A DNA stretch of 64,000 nucleotides from Ectothiorhodospira lacustris. GTDB lineage: Bacteria > Pseudomonadota > Gammaproteobacteria > Ectothiorhodospirales > Ectothiorhodospiraceae. Location: contig NZ_JAJNQN010000006.1 of the NCBI RefSeq assembly GCF_022227845.1, positions 62,001-126,000 on the forward strand, in the 5' to 3' direction. The stretch's first letter is position 1, and every line of letters begins with the position of its first letter. Position numbers and translations under genes: made by a program. The notes beneath the pieces were generated by a model. That model was not told where the DNA came from. It saw only the letters and a program-made list of their open reading frames with translations, and did no database searches. This document shows positions 51,347-60,706 of this stretch, piece after piece.

Positions 51347-51689
51347 ATTATAGGTCTTTGGCAGATGCGGCTCTAGGCATTATCTGAAAAGTAAGATCGG
51401 AAGCAACGGGTAATGCAGACGAGACAGATTGCGGTGCTGAGACTCCTGGTGAGCTTGGGGCATCGGGTCTCACACACCGAATCTCTTTCAAGCAGGCGAT
51501 GGCTCTTGTCGTACACCGACTTACCATTGTGGACTCCTGTGATCACATCCACATGCTGGATCGGGTCCAGGTGGTTGCCCATAGCCACTGGGATCAATTG
51601 TCCCGGTCGTGTCAGAATTCCCAGAAGCTGGGCCAGTGGCGCAGGAACTTGGAAACCCGGCATCACATGCGCTAGCGAAACACCTTCGC
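51347..51689. other. 343-bp gap without a supported gene, possible remnant
   Basis: A minus-strand frame (51373-51774) and a plus-strand frame (51413-51784) cross this gap, and both run into the Stealth gene. Neither has a start with a ribosome-binding site or any family motif. The base composition is lower in GC than the flanks. A decayed gene is possible but not shown. Confidence 0.35.
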
Positions 51690-52631
51690 TCAGCTCTCTT
51701 GCAGGCATTCGCGCAAGAGTGTTTCGATCTGTTTCTGGAGGTGAACTGGCATCATATCCAGTGACTGAACACAAAGCGATGTGACCCTCTCATTCCTACG
51801 ACAGCGTTCGATGCGTTGTAGGATTTCATCCTCGTCGTGGTGAGCATGGATGTACTCCCAGTCATTCGGCCCCTTTGTGGCCCGGTCTTGCAAAAACCCG
51901 GCATTGGCCAGCAAAGCCGCCGGGAAGAACACCTCCCTGCAGCGAAATCGATGGACGATGTTCCTCTCCATACGACCGTCATGCTCGATCACGTCCCGAG
52001 TAAAACCCAGAACGAACGGGTAGGGTGCATGTGCGAGCATGAACATGCGCTTCCTACCAAGGATGGACTGTTCTCCACGCACACCCACATAGCCATCACG
52101 CTTTGGTGTATTGGTGATCCAGCGTAGAAGTTGGAGCAGTTTCTTGACCGTGTAGCGTTCCTGAAACCGCCCCCGCCATCGCACACCGTTGTCGTCGAAA
52201 TAGTCTTGCTCCCGGGTTGGTCGCAACAGGAATATATCGTCGTTAAAATAGAGATAACGCTCGGACAATTCGGGTATGCGATGGAGCATCGTCTCGATGG
52301 TCGTTGAATTGAATGTGGGCAGAACCTGTTCATGCCCGGCAAAGATGGTCTTGTGATCGACCAGTACCACGTTGTAGTGCCGGGCCTCATCTTCCGTGAG
52401 CCATTTGGGGCGCTGATCATCCGTGACAAGGAAGATCCGCCGGATCCACGGGGCATTTCGACGGATCAGGCGGATGCAGTAATACAGCTCGAACCGGGAG
52501 TCCCACCGGGTATTCGCCGTGCCGGGGTGGGGTTGCGCTTCGTGCCCCTCCATCTCCGTCAGCCACCACTCCCGTTTTGCGCGATGCGCCGGGTCCGCCC
52601 CATCCACCCAGGTGATGACCGCGTCCACCAT
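51690..52631 (-). CDS. Stealth-family phosphotransferase
   Basis: The 313-residue protein has Stealth region CR1 (MVDAVITWVDGADPAHRAKR), CR2 (RFELYYCIRLIRRNAPWIRRIFLVTDDQRP, LPTFNSTTIETMLHRIPELSERYLYFNDDIFL) and later parts of the family (NRFRC-like VHRFRCREVF). Stealth enzymes move hexose-1-phosphate to a sugar, as in capsules of Neisseria and in the human GlcNAc-1-phosphotransferase. Here it probably makes a phosphodiester-linked surface polymer. The 3' end shows no repeat. It is transcribed with the polysaccharide genes, although a gap follows. Confidence 0.9.
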   Translation of the reverse strand: MVDAVITWVDGADPAHRAKREWWLTEMEGHEAQPHPGTANTRWDSRFELYYCIRLIRRNAPWIRRIFLVTDDQRPKWLTEDEARHYNVVLVDHKTIFAGHEQVLPTFNSTTIETMLHRIPELSERYLYFNDDIFLLRPTREQDYFDDNGVRWRGRFQERYTVKKLLQLLRWITNTPKRDGYVGVRGEQSILGRKRMFMLAHAPYPFVLGFTRDVIEHDGRMERNIVHRFRCREVFFPAALLANAGFLQDRATKGPNDWEYIHAHHDEDEILQRIERCRRNERVTSLCVQSLDMMPVHLQKQIETLLRECLQES

Positions 52632-52758
52632 CAGACGGCACCCTCATGGCCTGGCCACTCCGATCGGGTCTTCGGATAGGGGATACTTCGGGGCGGAAGC
52701 TTCAGCCTGAGGCCGCGTCTTGCCTGCAGGCCCGCGGGAAGTCGGGAGAGCCACTGTG

Positions 52759-53907
52759 TCATTCCGGTTCCTTGCCGGTCGATGTGATGATGCCTCGGTA
52801 TTCATGGGGCAGCAATTGTTCCAGATAGGCCTTGGCGATCCTGTCGCTGCGGTAGGCCTTGGCTGCCGCTTGCAGGACGTCGGTAGCGGTCGGTGTGTCC
52901 AGGGCGTGGACCATGGCCGTTGCCAGGGCGGTCGGATCGTTCACGGGGACCAGAGGGCCCAGGCGGCCTTCCTCAAGGATTTCGCGTGGACCGTGAGGGC
53001 AGTCGGTGGCCACCACCGGGGTGCCGCAGGCCATGGCTTCCACCAGTACGTTGCCGAAGCCTTCCCAATTGGAGCTGAGCACCAACAGTTTTGCCCTGGC
53101 CATGTAGGCATAAGGGTTGTGGGTATTGCCCGGGAGCTTGATGTCGGCCCGTGCGGGCGAGGCCTGGATGCGCCGAGTCAGGGCGTCACGTTCACTGCCC
53201 TCGCCCATTATCAGCAGGCGACAGGGGCGTTGCCGGCAGACCTGTTCGAAGGCTTCGATCAGGGTGATGAACCCTTTCTGGGGTTCCAGACGTCCCACCG
53301 CAAGTATGACCATCGGCCCGCCGTCGTCGAGCCAAGGTTCCGGGGCGTCGGCGTGTGCCATGTTCGCCAGGGACGGAGTGACGACTGGGTTGTAGATGAC
53401 CTGGATGCTGGACCGCGCCAGCCCGGTGAGTTCGGCAAGGTCATCGGCGACCCCGCGCGAGACGGCGATGATGGCATCGGTCCGGACGTAGTGGGTGGCG
53501 ATGCGCCGTATGCGCCGATCTCGTTTGTGAGTGGGCAAGTGGTTGAAGGTGCGGGAATAGGTGTTGTGGACGTTGACGGCAATCCGGCAGGGGTGGCCGG
53601 AGAGGCGTCTGGCCCGCAGGCTCAGTACCGTGAGCCGGGTATTGGGGGTGAGGATGGCGTCGGGACGGTGCCGCCCGAGGTATCGGGCCAGCGCGGGAAC
53701 TCCCAGCAAGGCATGGGTGGTGGGCAGGGTGTCGATACTGGCGTATTGCCCGATTTGCTTCAGATAGGGGCCTTCCGACCTTTCCAGCAGGATCCGGCAG
53801 TGGATGCCCATGTCGTTGAAGGCGCTGGCCAGATTCAACAGGTTGCGCCCGATGCCGCCGTTCAGGTCGGTGGAGAACAAGGTAACTGTAGATGTCTGGG
53901 GATGCAT
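52759..53907 (-). CDS. GT4 glycosyltransferase
   Basis: The 382-residue GT-B enzyme has LNGGIGRNLLNLASAF, AVGRLEPQKGFITLIEAFE, IMGEGSERDAL and SSNWEGFGNVLVEAMACGTPVVATDCPHGPREILEEGRLGPLVPV. It is the third paralogue of the GT4 set in this cluster. It is the first gene of the minus-strand group, 127 bp before the Stealth gene. Substrate unknown. Confidence 0.88.
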   Translation of the reverse strand: MHPQTSTVTLFSTDLNGGIGRNLLNLASAFNDMGIHCRILLERSEGPYLKQIGQYASIDTLPTTHALLGVPALARYLGRHRPDAILTPNTRLTVLSLRARRLSGHPCRIAVNVHNTYSRTFNHLPTHKRDRRIRRIATHYVRTDAIIAVSRGVADDLAELTGLARSSIQVIYNPVVTPSLANMAHADAPEPWLDDGGPMVILAVGRLEPQKGFITLIEAFEQVCRQRPCRLLIMGEGSERDALTRRIQASPARADIKLPGNTHNPYAYMARAKLLVLSSNWEGFGNVLVEAMACGTPVVATDCPHGPREILEEGRLGPLVPVNDPTALATAMVHALDTPTATDVLQAAAKAYRSDRIAKAYLEQLLPHEYRGIITSTGKEPE

Positions 53908-54043
53908 GCAAGGAGGGGGTTGCGAAGCCGGTGGCCATTATAGTCCGTGTCCGCTGACAGGGGGCAAGGTGGGAAATCCTGATGCGTTATCTTTACCGTG
54001 CCTGCAACTTGTGCATTCATGTCCGAAACCGGACCCGATATTT

Positions 54044-54304
54044 TTACCCGATTTGTGACTGCACTCCATGAGTGAGGCATTCCTCCCCTCGAATATCCAC
54101 CACTTGCCTTCGCTCCCTGGAAAACTCAAACCCCCACCAAGTGAATGAGTTTGCCCTGGCCCCGGTACTTATCCCCGTAGCCCCGGTCCCTGAGTTGTTA
54201 CAGGGCCTTGCCCTCAGGCCCTGTTCTACCACCTTGAACTCGAACAGCCAGATGTAGCCGTTGAAGTCCACGCTCATCTCCATTTGCCTGAGTCTGTTTG
54301 CCAT
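54044..54304 (-). pseudogene. decayed C-terminal fragment of an AAA-ATPase-like/PD-(D/E)XK (PDDEXK_9) protein
   Basis: The frame starts with MEMSVDFNGYIWLFEFKVVE, the nuclease-fold strand of the PDDEXK_9 domain found at the end of AAA-ATPase-like proteins. The reading then shifts: the other frame gives PEGKAL, a stop, then QLRDRGYGDKYRGQGKLIHLVGV, and the first frame resumes with FEFSRERRQVVDI. Two frame changes and a stop show that it is dead, and the ATPase part is missing. The rest of the 53908-54609 gap holds no gene besides a repeat. Confidence 0.75.
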
Positions 54305-54352
54305 GGGACATGTTCAAAAAGCGTGGGTGGTTGGCCTTGGGGCGGGTTTTTT

Positions 54353-54467
54353 CCGTCACTTTCGCGTATGCGGAAGCCGGGGGAATGGTCCGGTGACTGG
54401 ATTCCCGCTTTCGCGGGAATGACGAGACGTCATTCAAACGGTGGGACGTCATTCAAATGACGCGACG
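54353..54467. repeat. palindromic intergenic repeat, family A copy 7
   Basis: A diverged head (CCGTCACTTTCGCGTATGCG) precedes a well-kept palindrome ATTCCCGCTTTCGCGGGAAT (54401-54420). A tail with GACGTCATTCAAA occurs twice, about 19 bp apart. Confidence 0.85.
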
Positions 54468-54609
54468 TAATCCACTGGAATAGTGTGTTCAGAGTGCCTG
54501 TGAGGATCGTAGCACAACCCCCGTCCCCCCTTGTCCGGCACGCCGCTCTGGGAAAACACGGTCCTTGCGGCTGGGGTAAAATGCCGTCGCTCCCATTTCG
54601 GAATCTTCG

Positions 54610-55662
54610 ATGCAGTCCCTGCTGATCATTCGTCTCTCCGCCATCGGCGACGTGGTAATGGCTTCGCCGTTGCCGGCCGTGTTCCGCGCCGCCTGGCCCG
54701 ATGTGCGCATCACCTGGCTGGTGGAGCCCCAGGTGGCGGGATTGGTGTCCCGGCATCCCCAGGTGGATCGGGTGGTGGTCTGGCCCAAGGCTCAGTGGCG
54801 CTCCCTGTTCCGCCGCTTGCGGTGGATCCGTCTGGGGCGGGAGGTGATCCGGTTTGTCCGGGAACTGCGGGCCGAGCCTTACGATATGGCGGTGGATCTG
54901 CAGGGGCTTTTGAAAAGCGGTCTGCTCACCCGCCTGTCGGGGGCGCGGGAGCGGGTGGGACTGGGGTCCCGGGAGGGCAGCGGGGTGTTCATGACCCGGG
55001 TGGTGCCCCGAGGCGGCGACCCCCGCCGTATCGGTTCGGAATACCGGTATCTGGCCCAGGCGCTGGGGCTTGAGCCGGGTGCCTTCTTCATGCAGGTGGG
55101 GCTGCGCCCGGAGGATGAGGCCGTGGGCCGCCGGGTGGCCGAGGCCCAGGGCACTCGGGGTTATGTGGTGGGCTGTCCGTTCACCACCCGGCCTCAGAAA
55201 CACTGGGTGGAGGCCGCCTGGGCACGGTTGGCCCTGCGCATTCACGGGGAACGGGGACAGCCCATGGTGTTGTTGGGTGGTCCCGATGACCGGGAGGCCG
55301 CCGACCGGATTCAGGCCCTGGCCGGCGCGGCGGTGGACAACCGGGTGGGGCAGACCTCCCTGACCCAGGCAGCGGCCGTGATCCGCAGGGCCGGGCTGCT
55401 GGTGGGGGTGGACACGGGGCTGACCCACATGGGACCGGCCTTCGACGTCCCCACGGTGGCCCTGTTCGGATCCACCTGTCCCTACCTGGACACCGGGCGG
55501 GACAACACCGTGGTGATCTACCACGACCTGCCCTGCGCCCCCTGCCGACGCAATCCCACTTGCGACGGGCGTTTTGATTGCCTGAAGGGCATCTCGGTGG
55601 ACGAGGTCATGGCTCAGGTGGAGCGGTTGCTGCCCGCAATGCCGATCAAGGAGCCGTCCTGA
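54610..55662 (+). CDS. GT9 glycosyltransferase, heptosyltransferase I-like
   Basis: The 350-residue enzyme has the ADP-heptosyltransferase (GT9) features: LLIIRLSAIGDVVMASPLPAVFRAAWP at the start (given in two parts in the family: RLSAIGDVV and ALPA-like), AVDLQGLLKSGL, and GVDTGLTHMGPAFDVPTVALFG. The C-terminus has a Cys motif (CAPCRRNPTCDGRFDC) seen in several heptosyltransferases. It should add heptose to the LPS core. The ADP-heptose is made in part by HldE (59.3 kb). The stop overlaps the next start (TGATG). Confidence 0.9.
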   Translation: MQSLLIIRLSAIGDVVMASPLPAVFRAAWPDVRITWLVEPQVAGLVSRHPQVDRVVVWPKAQWRSLFRRLRWIRLGREVIRFVRELRAEPYDMAVDLQGLLKSGLLTRLSGARERVGLGSREGSGVFMTRVVPRGGDPRRIGSEYRYLAQALGLEPGAFFMQVGLRPEDEAVGRRVAEAQGTRGYVVGCPFTTRPQKHWVEAAWARLALRIHGERGQPMVLLGGPDDREAADRIQALAGAAVDNRVGQTSLTQAAAVIRRAGLLVGVDTGLTHMGPAFDVPTVALFGSTCPYLDTGRDNTVVIYHDLPCAPCRRNPTCDGRFDCLKGISVDEVMAQVERLLPAMPIKEPS

Positions 55663-56747
55663 TGCGTATTCTGCATGTGGAGACCGGTCGTCATCTGTAT
55701 GGCGGCGCGCTGCAGGTCCGTTACCTGCTGGAAGGGCTGTCGGCCCGGGGCGTCGCCAACGTGCTGGTGTGCCCTTCGGGGGCGGCCATTGCCGAGGCCT
55801 CGGCGGTGTTTTGCGAGGCGGTCCATGAGGTGCCCATGGGGGGGGATCTGGATCTGGGCTTTGTGGGTCGCTTGAAGCGCGTGATCCGGGAGACCCGGCC
55901 GGATCTGGTGCATCTGCACAGTCGTCGCGGCGCGGACGTGCTGGGGGGGATCGCGGCCCGGCGGGTCGGGGTGCCGGTGGTGCTGTCCCGGCGGGTGGAT
56001 AACCCGGAGCCGGCCCTGTGGGCGCGATTGAAGTACCGTCTGTTCGACCGGGTCATCACCATCTCGGAAGCGATCCGGCAAGTGCTGCTGGCGGAAGGCG
56101 TGCCCCCTGAACGGGTAGTTTGCGTGCCCAGCGCGGTGGATATGAATGCCTGGCAGGGGACGTGCGATCGGGAAGGGTTTCAGGCTGCCTGCGGCCTTGC
56201 GCCCGGTGAGCGGGCGGTGGGGGTGATTGCCCAGTTGATTACCCGCAAGGGGCATCGTCATCTGTTGACGGCGGCGCCGGCGATCCTGGCGGCCCATCCC
56301 GAGGTGCGGCTGCTGTTCTTCGGTCAGGGGCCGCTGGAAGCGCAGCTCAGGGCGCGGATTGAGGACATGGGACTGACGGGACGGGTGCGTCTGATGGGGT
56401 TCCGGGATGACCTGGAGCGGATCCTGCCCTGCCTGGATCTGGTGGTGCATCCGGCGGACATGGAGGGGCTGGGGGTTTCCCTGCTGCAGGCCGCCGCCGC
56501 GGGGGTGCCCCTGGTGGGGACCCGGGTGGGCGGCGTGCCCGAGATCATCGGCGATGACGAGGCCGGTGTGCTGGTGCCGCCGGGGGATGCCCCGGCCCTG
56601 TCGCGGGCGGTGATTGATCTGCTGGGTGATCGGTCGGCCCTGCGGCGTCTGGGGGAGGCCGGTCGCCGTCGGGTGGCGGCGCGGTTCTCCGTGGAGGCCA
56701 TGGTGGCCGGGAATCTGGCGGTCTATCAGGGACTGGTGCATGGATAA
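55662..56747 (+). CDS. GT4 glycosyltransferase of the LPS-core group
   Basis: The 361-residue GT-B enzyme begins MRILHVETGRHLYGGALQVRY; an upstream in-frame start at 55578 lies inside the GT9 gene and is not used. Conserved segments are VIAQLITRKGHRHLLTAAP, FFGQGPLEAQL and VHPADMEGLGVSLLQAAAAGVPLV. It is coupled to the GT9 gene upstream and to the GT39 gene downstream (8-bp overlap). It probably extends the LPS core or O-chain. Confidence 0.9.
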   Translation: MRILHVETGRHLYGGALQVRYLLEGLSARGVANVLVCPSGAAIAEASAVFCEAVHEVPMGGDLDLGFVGRLKRVIRETRPDLVHLHSRRGADVLGGIAARRVGVPVVLSRRVDNPEPALWARLKYRLFDRVITISEAIRQVLLAEGVPPERVVCVPSAVDMNAWQGTCDREGFQAACGLAPGERAVGVIAQLITRKGHRHLLTAAPAILAAHPEVRLLFFGQGPLEAQLRARIEDMGLTGRVRLMGFRDDLERILPCLDLVVHPADMEGLGVSLLQAAAAGVPLVGTRVGGVPEIIGDDEAGVLVPPGDAPALSRAVIDLLGDRSALRRLGEAGRRRVAARFSVEAMVAGNLAVYQGLVHG

Positions 56748-58236
56748 AGGCGCAATGGGAGAACCACACCGGCACTGGGGTCTCTGGCTGCTGCTGGGGT
56801 TGGGGGTCTATTTCACCCTCCATGTGATCATCCGTGCCACCGGGTCCGCGGTGCTGGAACTGGACGAGGCCGAGCAGGTCATCGTGACCCAGTGGTGGCT
56901 GGCCGGGTATTCCGGGCAGCCACCCCTCTATGCCTGGCTGCAGGCCGCGGCGTTCCGGGTGTTGGGCATGGACCTGTGGGCCCTGAGCCTGGTCAAAAAC
57001 ACCCTACTTTTCCTCACCTGGCTGTTCGTGTTCCTCTCCGCCCGGCGTCTGTTGGGCGATGTCCGACTGGCGGTGCTGGCCACCTTGTCCTTGTTCCTGG
57101 TTCCCCAGGTGGCCTGGGAATCCCAGCGGGATCTGACCCATTCGGTGATGGTGACCACGGTGGCGGCCGCGTCCTTTTACGCGATGCTGCGCTGGCTGGA
57201 CCGGCCCCATGTGGGGCATTACCTGCTGATCGGCCTGCTGTTCGGGCTGGGGGTGCTGTCTAAGTACAATTTTCTGGTGTTCGCCGCCGCCGCCGGACTG
57301 ACCCTGCTGAGCTGTGCCCGAGGACGGTCCCTGTTGCTGCATCCGCGCATCCTGTGGAGTGCCCTGGTGGCGTTGCTGGTGGTCCTGCCCCACGCCCTGT
57401 GGGTATGGCACAGCCGGGATCTGGGCACTCAGTCCCTGGATAAGCTGGATTTCGGGGGGGGACTCTGGCCCTGGTCCGGGCTGGGTTCCCTGGTGCCGGC
57501 GGTGCTGGGCTTCCTGGCATTGCTGCTGCTGGTCATGGGCGCGGTATTCCGGCGGGATTTTTTCCGTGCCCTGTTCAAACGCCGGGGCGGTCCGGCGGCT
57601 TTTCCCATCCACCGCTACCTCTGGATCCTGTTGGGCCTGCTGGTGCTGATGGCCCTGCTGGGGGTGTCCCACTTCAAGGACCGCTGGATGCTGCCCCTGC
57701 TGCTGGTCTTTCCCCTGTTCGTGTTCGCCATGATGGGCACGGCGGCGCTGACGCCCGCCCGGGTGCGGGCGTATCTGTCGGTCTGTCTGCTGGTGCCCGT
57801 GCTGGTGCTGGTGGTGATGGCTTGGCGGGTGCAGACCTGGCCGGTGCTGGAGTCCCAGCATCGGCATGTCTACCCCTTTGACGAGCGGGTGAGCGAGATC
57901 CGGGATCTGGGCTTCAGCCAGGGTCTGATCGTGGGAGATCGGGCCTTTGTGGCGGGCAATCTGCGTTTTCGCCTGCCCCGGAGTCAGGCCGTGATCCCGG
58001 GGGTGAATCCCGGCGGGCTGCGGTGCCGACCCGGTGATGATCTGCTGGTGGCCTGGGACGCGGACCGACAGCGACAGATCCCCGGTCGGCTTGGGGACTG
58101 GCTCACGGCGGAACTGGGCCTGTCCACCGGGGGCCTGATGCCCCGGTGGCTGGAATCCGGTGCGGGGGCAGGCCCGGTGATGGGCGTGGTGGTGCTGCCG
58201 GGGGCGCTGAAGGGGGATTGCCGGGTGAATCAATAG
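56740..58236 (+). CDS. GT39/ArnT-like membrane glycosyltransferase
   Basis: This 498-residue protein has about 10-12 membrane helices. Its first periplasmic loop contains LELDEAEQVIVTQWW, the DE motif of dolichyl-phosphate-mannose-type (PMT_2) transferases, then SGQPPLYAWLQAAAFRVLGM. Such enzymes use a polyprenyl-linked sugar to decorate lipid A, core or proteins on the periplasmic side. Start ATG 56740 lies within the end of the GT4 gene. It overlaps convergently with the acyltransferase gene by 7 bp. Confidence 0.87.
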   Translation: MDKGAMGEPHRHWGLWLLLGLGVYFTLHVIIRATGSAVLELDEAEQVIVTQWWLAGYSGQPPLYAWLQAAAFRVLGMDLWALSLVKNTLLFLTWLFVFLSARRLLGDVRLAVLATLSLFLVPQVAWESQRDLTHSVMVTTVAAASFYAMLRWLDRPHVGHYLLIGLLFGLGVLSKYNFLVFAAAAGLTLLSCARGRSLLLHPRILWSALVALLVVLPHALWVWHSRDLGTQSLDKLDFGGGLWPWSGLGSLVPAVLGFLALLLLVMGAVFRRDFFRALFKRRGGPAAFPIHRYLWILLGLLVLMALLGVSHFKDRWMLPLLLVFPLFVFAMMGTAALTPARVRAYLSVCLLVPVLVLVVMAWRVQTWPVLESQHRHVYPFDERVSEIRDLGFSQGLIVGDRAFVAGNLRFRLPRSQAVIPGVNPGGLRCRPGDDLLVAWDADRQRQIPGRLGDWLTAELGLSTGGLMPRWLESGAGAGPVMGVVVLPGALKGDCRVNQ

Positions 58237-59150
58237 TATTTCGGTAATCCCCAGCCGCGCTTGTACTTGAAGCGTCGGTGGGTCCAGAAATACTGTTCCG
58301 GCGCTACCCGGATGGCCGCCTCGATGACGGCGTTGATGCGTCGGGCGTCCTGGGCCGGATCCTCTCCGGGGAAGTCTTCAAGGGGCGCGCCGATCACCAG
58401 CCGATAACCTTGACGGCCGGGCAGGCGATAGCCGAAGAAGGGGATGACCGGGGCGCCGCTGATCTTCGCCAGGCGGGCGGTGGCCGGATTGGTGGCGGCG
58501 GGGACACCGAAGAAGGGGACAATCACCGCGTTGCCGTTCTTGAAGGCCTGGTCCGGGGCGTACCACAGGGCCTGGCCCTGCTTCAGGGCGCGGATGGCGT
58601 CCCGGACCTGGTCGCGGCGGATGGCCCGCAGATAATGGGTCTGCCGGTTCTGCCGGAAGCAGTGTTCCATCACCGGATTTTCGTGGGGGCGGTACATGAC
58701 GGCAAAGTCCTGATGGGCGCAGAGCAGGCGTCCCGCCAGTTCCAGGGTGGTGAAGTGGGCCGACAGCAGCAGTGCCCCCTTGCCTTTTGCCAGTGTCCGT
58801 TGCAGGTGTTCCAGTCCCTCGATCCGGGCCAGCCCCTCAAGCGCCCGGTCGCTGCCCCACCAGCTCAGGGGCGTCTCGAAGATGCCCGCGCCCATGGCAC
58901 GAAAATGGGCCTTGACCAGGGCCTTTTGCGTCGCCGGGTCCAGGTCGGGAAAACATAGCCCGACATTGACCTCGGCGATCCGCCGCCGACGCCGGGCCAG
59001 CGGGTAGAGCAGGGCGCCCAGGGCCTCGCCGGTCCGGATCTGCCAGCGCCAGGGCAGCACCCGGACCAAGGTGCGGAACAGGGCCACGCCCAGCCACATG
59101 GGCCAGTGGACAGGGTGGTACAGGCGAGAGGGGGACTGTTTTCGGGCCAT
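58230..59150 (-). CDS. lpxL: lipid A acyltransferase, LpxL/HtrB family
   Basis: The 306-residue inner-membrane enzyme adds a secondary acyl chain to Kdo2-lipid IVA. It has the catalytic H-X4-E motif in SAHFTTLELAG, LWYAPDQAFKNGNAVIVPFFG and the final FWTHRRFKYKRGWGLPKYY, typical of the family (usual length about 300-310). Which acyl chain it moves cannot be told from sequence. It converges on the GT39 gene and diverges from hldE. Confidence 0.9.
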   Translation of the reverse strand: MARKQSPSRLYHPVHWPMWLGVALFRTLVRVLPWRWQIRTGEALGALLYPLARRRRRIAEVNVGLCFPDLDPATQKALVKAHFRAMGAGIFETPLSWWGSDRALEGLARIEGLEHLQRTLAKGKGALLLSAHFTTLELAGRLLCAHQDFAVMYRPHENPVMEHCFRQNRQTHYLRAIRRDQVRDAIRALKQGQALWYAPDQAFKNGNAVIVPFFGVPAATNPATARLAKISGAPVIPFFGYRLPGRQGYRLVIGAPLEDFPGEDPAQDARRINAVIEAAIRVAPEQYFWTHRRFKYKRGWGLPKYY

Positions 59151-59265
59151 GGGGATGTTTGCGGAGAGCGGGCTGCGGATTGTAGCAAATGGCTCCGCGT
59201 CCGCAGGGCAATGGGCTGCCCCATGGTAAGATCCTCCCCGGTTTCCTCTGCAAGGTAGTCAGGCC

Positions 59266-60690
59266 GTGAATCTGCACATGCCCGCCTTTGAACAGGCCCG
59301 GATTATGGTGGTGGGCGATCTCATGCTGGATCGCTACTGGTCCGGGGCCACCGCCCGCATCTCCCCCGAGGCCCCGGTGCCCGTGGTTCACGTGAACGAG
59401 GTCGAGGAACGTCCCGGCGGGGCGGCCAACGTGGCCGTCAACCTGGCCCGGCTGGGGGTGCAGACCCGGCTGCTGGGCATCGTGGGCGAGGACGAGGCCG
59501 GCCATGCCCTGGAAGGGCTCCTGGTCCAGGCCCGGGTGAGCTGTGATTTCGCCCGCTCGTCCCGGGCGACCACCATCACCAAGCTGCGGGTCCTGAGCCG
59601 CCATCAGCAGTTGTTGCGCCTGGATTTCGAACAGCCCCTGGAGGCCGCGGATACCGCGTCCCTGCCGGATCGTCTGGCCGGGCATCTGGACGGGCAGGCG
59701 GTGGTGGTGCTGTCCGATTACGGCAAGGGGACCCTGGCCGAGGTGGCGCGGATGATCCGCATGGCCCGGGAGGCCCGGGTGCCGGTGCTGGTGGACCCCA
59801 AGGGGCGTGATTTCGAGCGTTACCGGGGCGCCACCCTGCTCACCCCCAATCTGGCCGAGTTCGAGGCCGTGGTGGGTCCCTGTCCCCATGACGATCTGCT
59901 CATAAGCCGAGGTGAACGGCTACGGACGGACCTGGAGCTGGAGGCCCTGCTCATCACCCTGAGCGAGCGGGGCATGCTGCTGCTGCGGGCGGGCCAGGAT
60001 CCCCTGCACCTGCCCACCCGCGCCCGGGAGGTCTATGACGTGACCGGGGCGGGGGATACGGTGATCGCCGTCACGGCGGCGGCCCTGGGGGCCGGGCAGG
60101 ATCTGGCCCAGGCGGCGGCCTTGGCCAATCTGGCGGCGGGTATCGTGGTGGGCAAGTTGGGGACCGGCTGCGTGACCCCGGCGGAGCTGCGGGCGGCGGT
60201 GCGGGGTCACCAGGGCGGCTGGAGCAGCCTGCTGTCGGAGCCGGACCTGTTGCTGGCGGTGCAGGAGGCTCGGGCCCAGGGCGAGCGAGTGGTGATGACC
60301 AATGGTTGCTTCGATATCCTCCATGCGGGGCATGTGGCCTATCTGGAGCAGGCCCGGCGCCTGGGGGACCGTCTCATCGTGGCGGTGAATGATGACGCCT
60401 CTGTGTGCCGTCTCAAGGGCCATGGGCGACCGGTGAATGGCCTGGAGCGACGCATGGCGGTGCTGGCGGGCCTGGCCTCGGTGGACTGGGTGGTGCCCTT
60501 CGGGGAAGACACGCCGGAGCGGTTGATCCATGCGGTGTCGCCGGACGTGCTGGTGAAGGGCGGGGATTACCGGCCCGAGGCGATCGTGGGTGGTGACCAT
60601 GTCCGTGCCCAGGGTGGGCGGGTGGAAGTGTTGCCTTTCCTGGATGGGGTGTCCACCACCCGGGTCATCGACCGGATCCGGGGCACCTGA
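59266..60690 (+). CDS. hldE: bifunctional heptose-7-phosphate kinase / heptose-1-phosphate adenylyltransferase
   Basis: HldE makes ADP-D-glycero-D-manno-heptose for the LPS inner core. The 474-residue protein has a PfkB-like kinase (about 1-315: [44 protein letters not shown]) and a cytidylyltransferase-like domain (about 340-474: [32 protein letters not shown]-like [10 protein letters not shown]). Length and order match E. coli HldE. Start GTG 59266 or ATG 59278. waaA follows 16 bp downstream. Confidence 0.96.
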   Translation: MNLHMPAFEQARIMVVGDLMLDRYWSGATARISPEAPVPVVHVNEVEERPGGAANVAVNLARLGVQTRLLGIVGEDEAGHALEGLLVQARVSCDFARSSRATTITKLRVLSRHQQLLRLDFEQPLEAADTASLPDRLAGHLDGQAVVVLSDYGKGTLAEVARMIRMAREARVPVLVDPKGRDFERYRGATLLTPNLAEFEAVVGPCPHDDLLISRGERLRTDLELEALLITLSERGMLLLRAGQDPLHLPTRAREVYDVTGAGDTVIAVTAAALGAGQDLAQAAALANLAAGIVVGKLGTGCVTPAELRAAVRGHQGGWSSLLSEPDLLLAVQEARAQGERVVMTNGCFDILHAGHVAYLEQARRLGDRLIVAVNDDASVCRLKGHGRPVNGLERRMAVLAGLASVDWVVPFGEDTPERLIHAVSPDVLVKGGDYRPEAIVGGDHVRAQGGRVEVLPFLDGVSTTRVIDRIRGT

Positions 60691-60706
60691 CGACCATCTG
60701 ACCGGC

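Noticed and set aside
51373-51774. 133-residue minus-strand frame before the Stealth gene
   Set aside because: It overlaps the Stealth coding end, lacks a ribosome-binding site, and has no motif; it may be a remnant at most.
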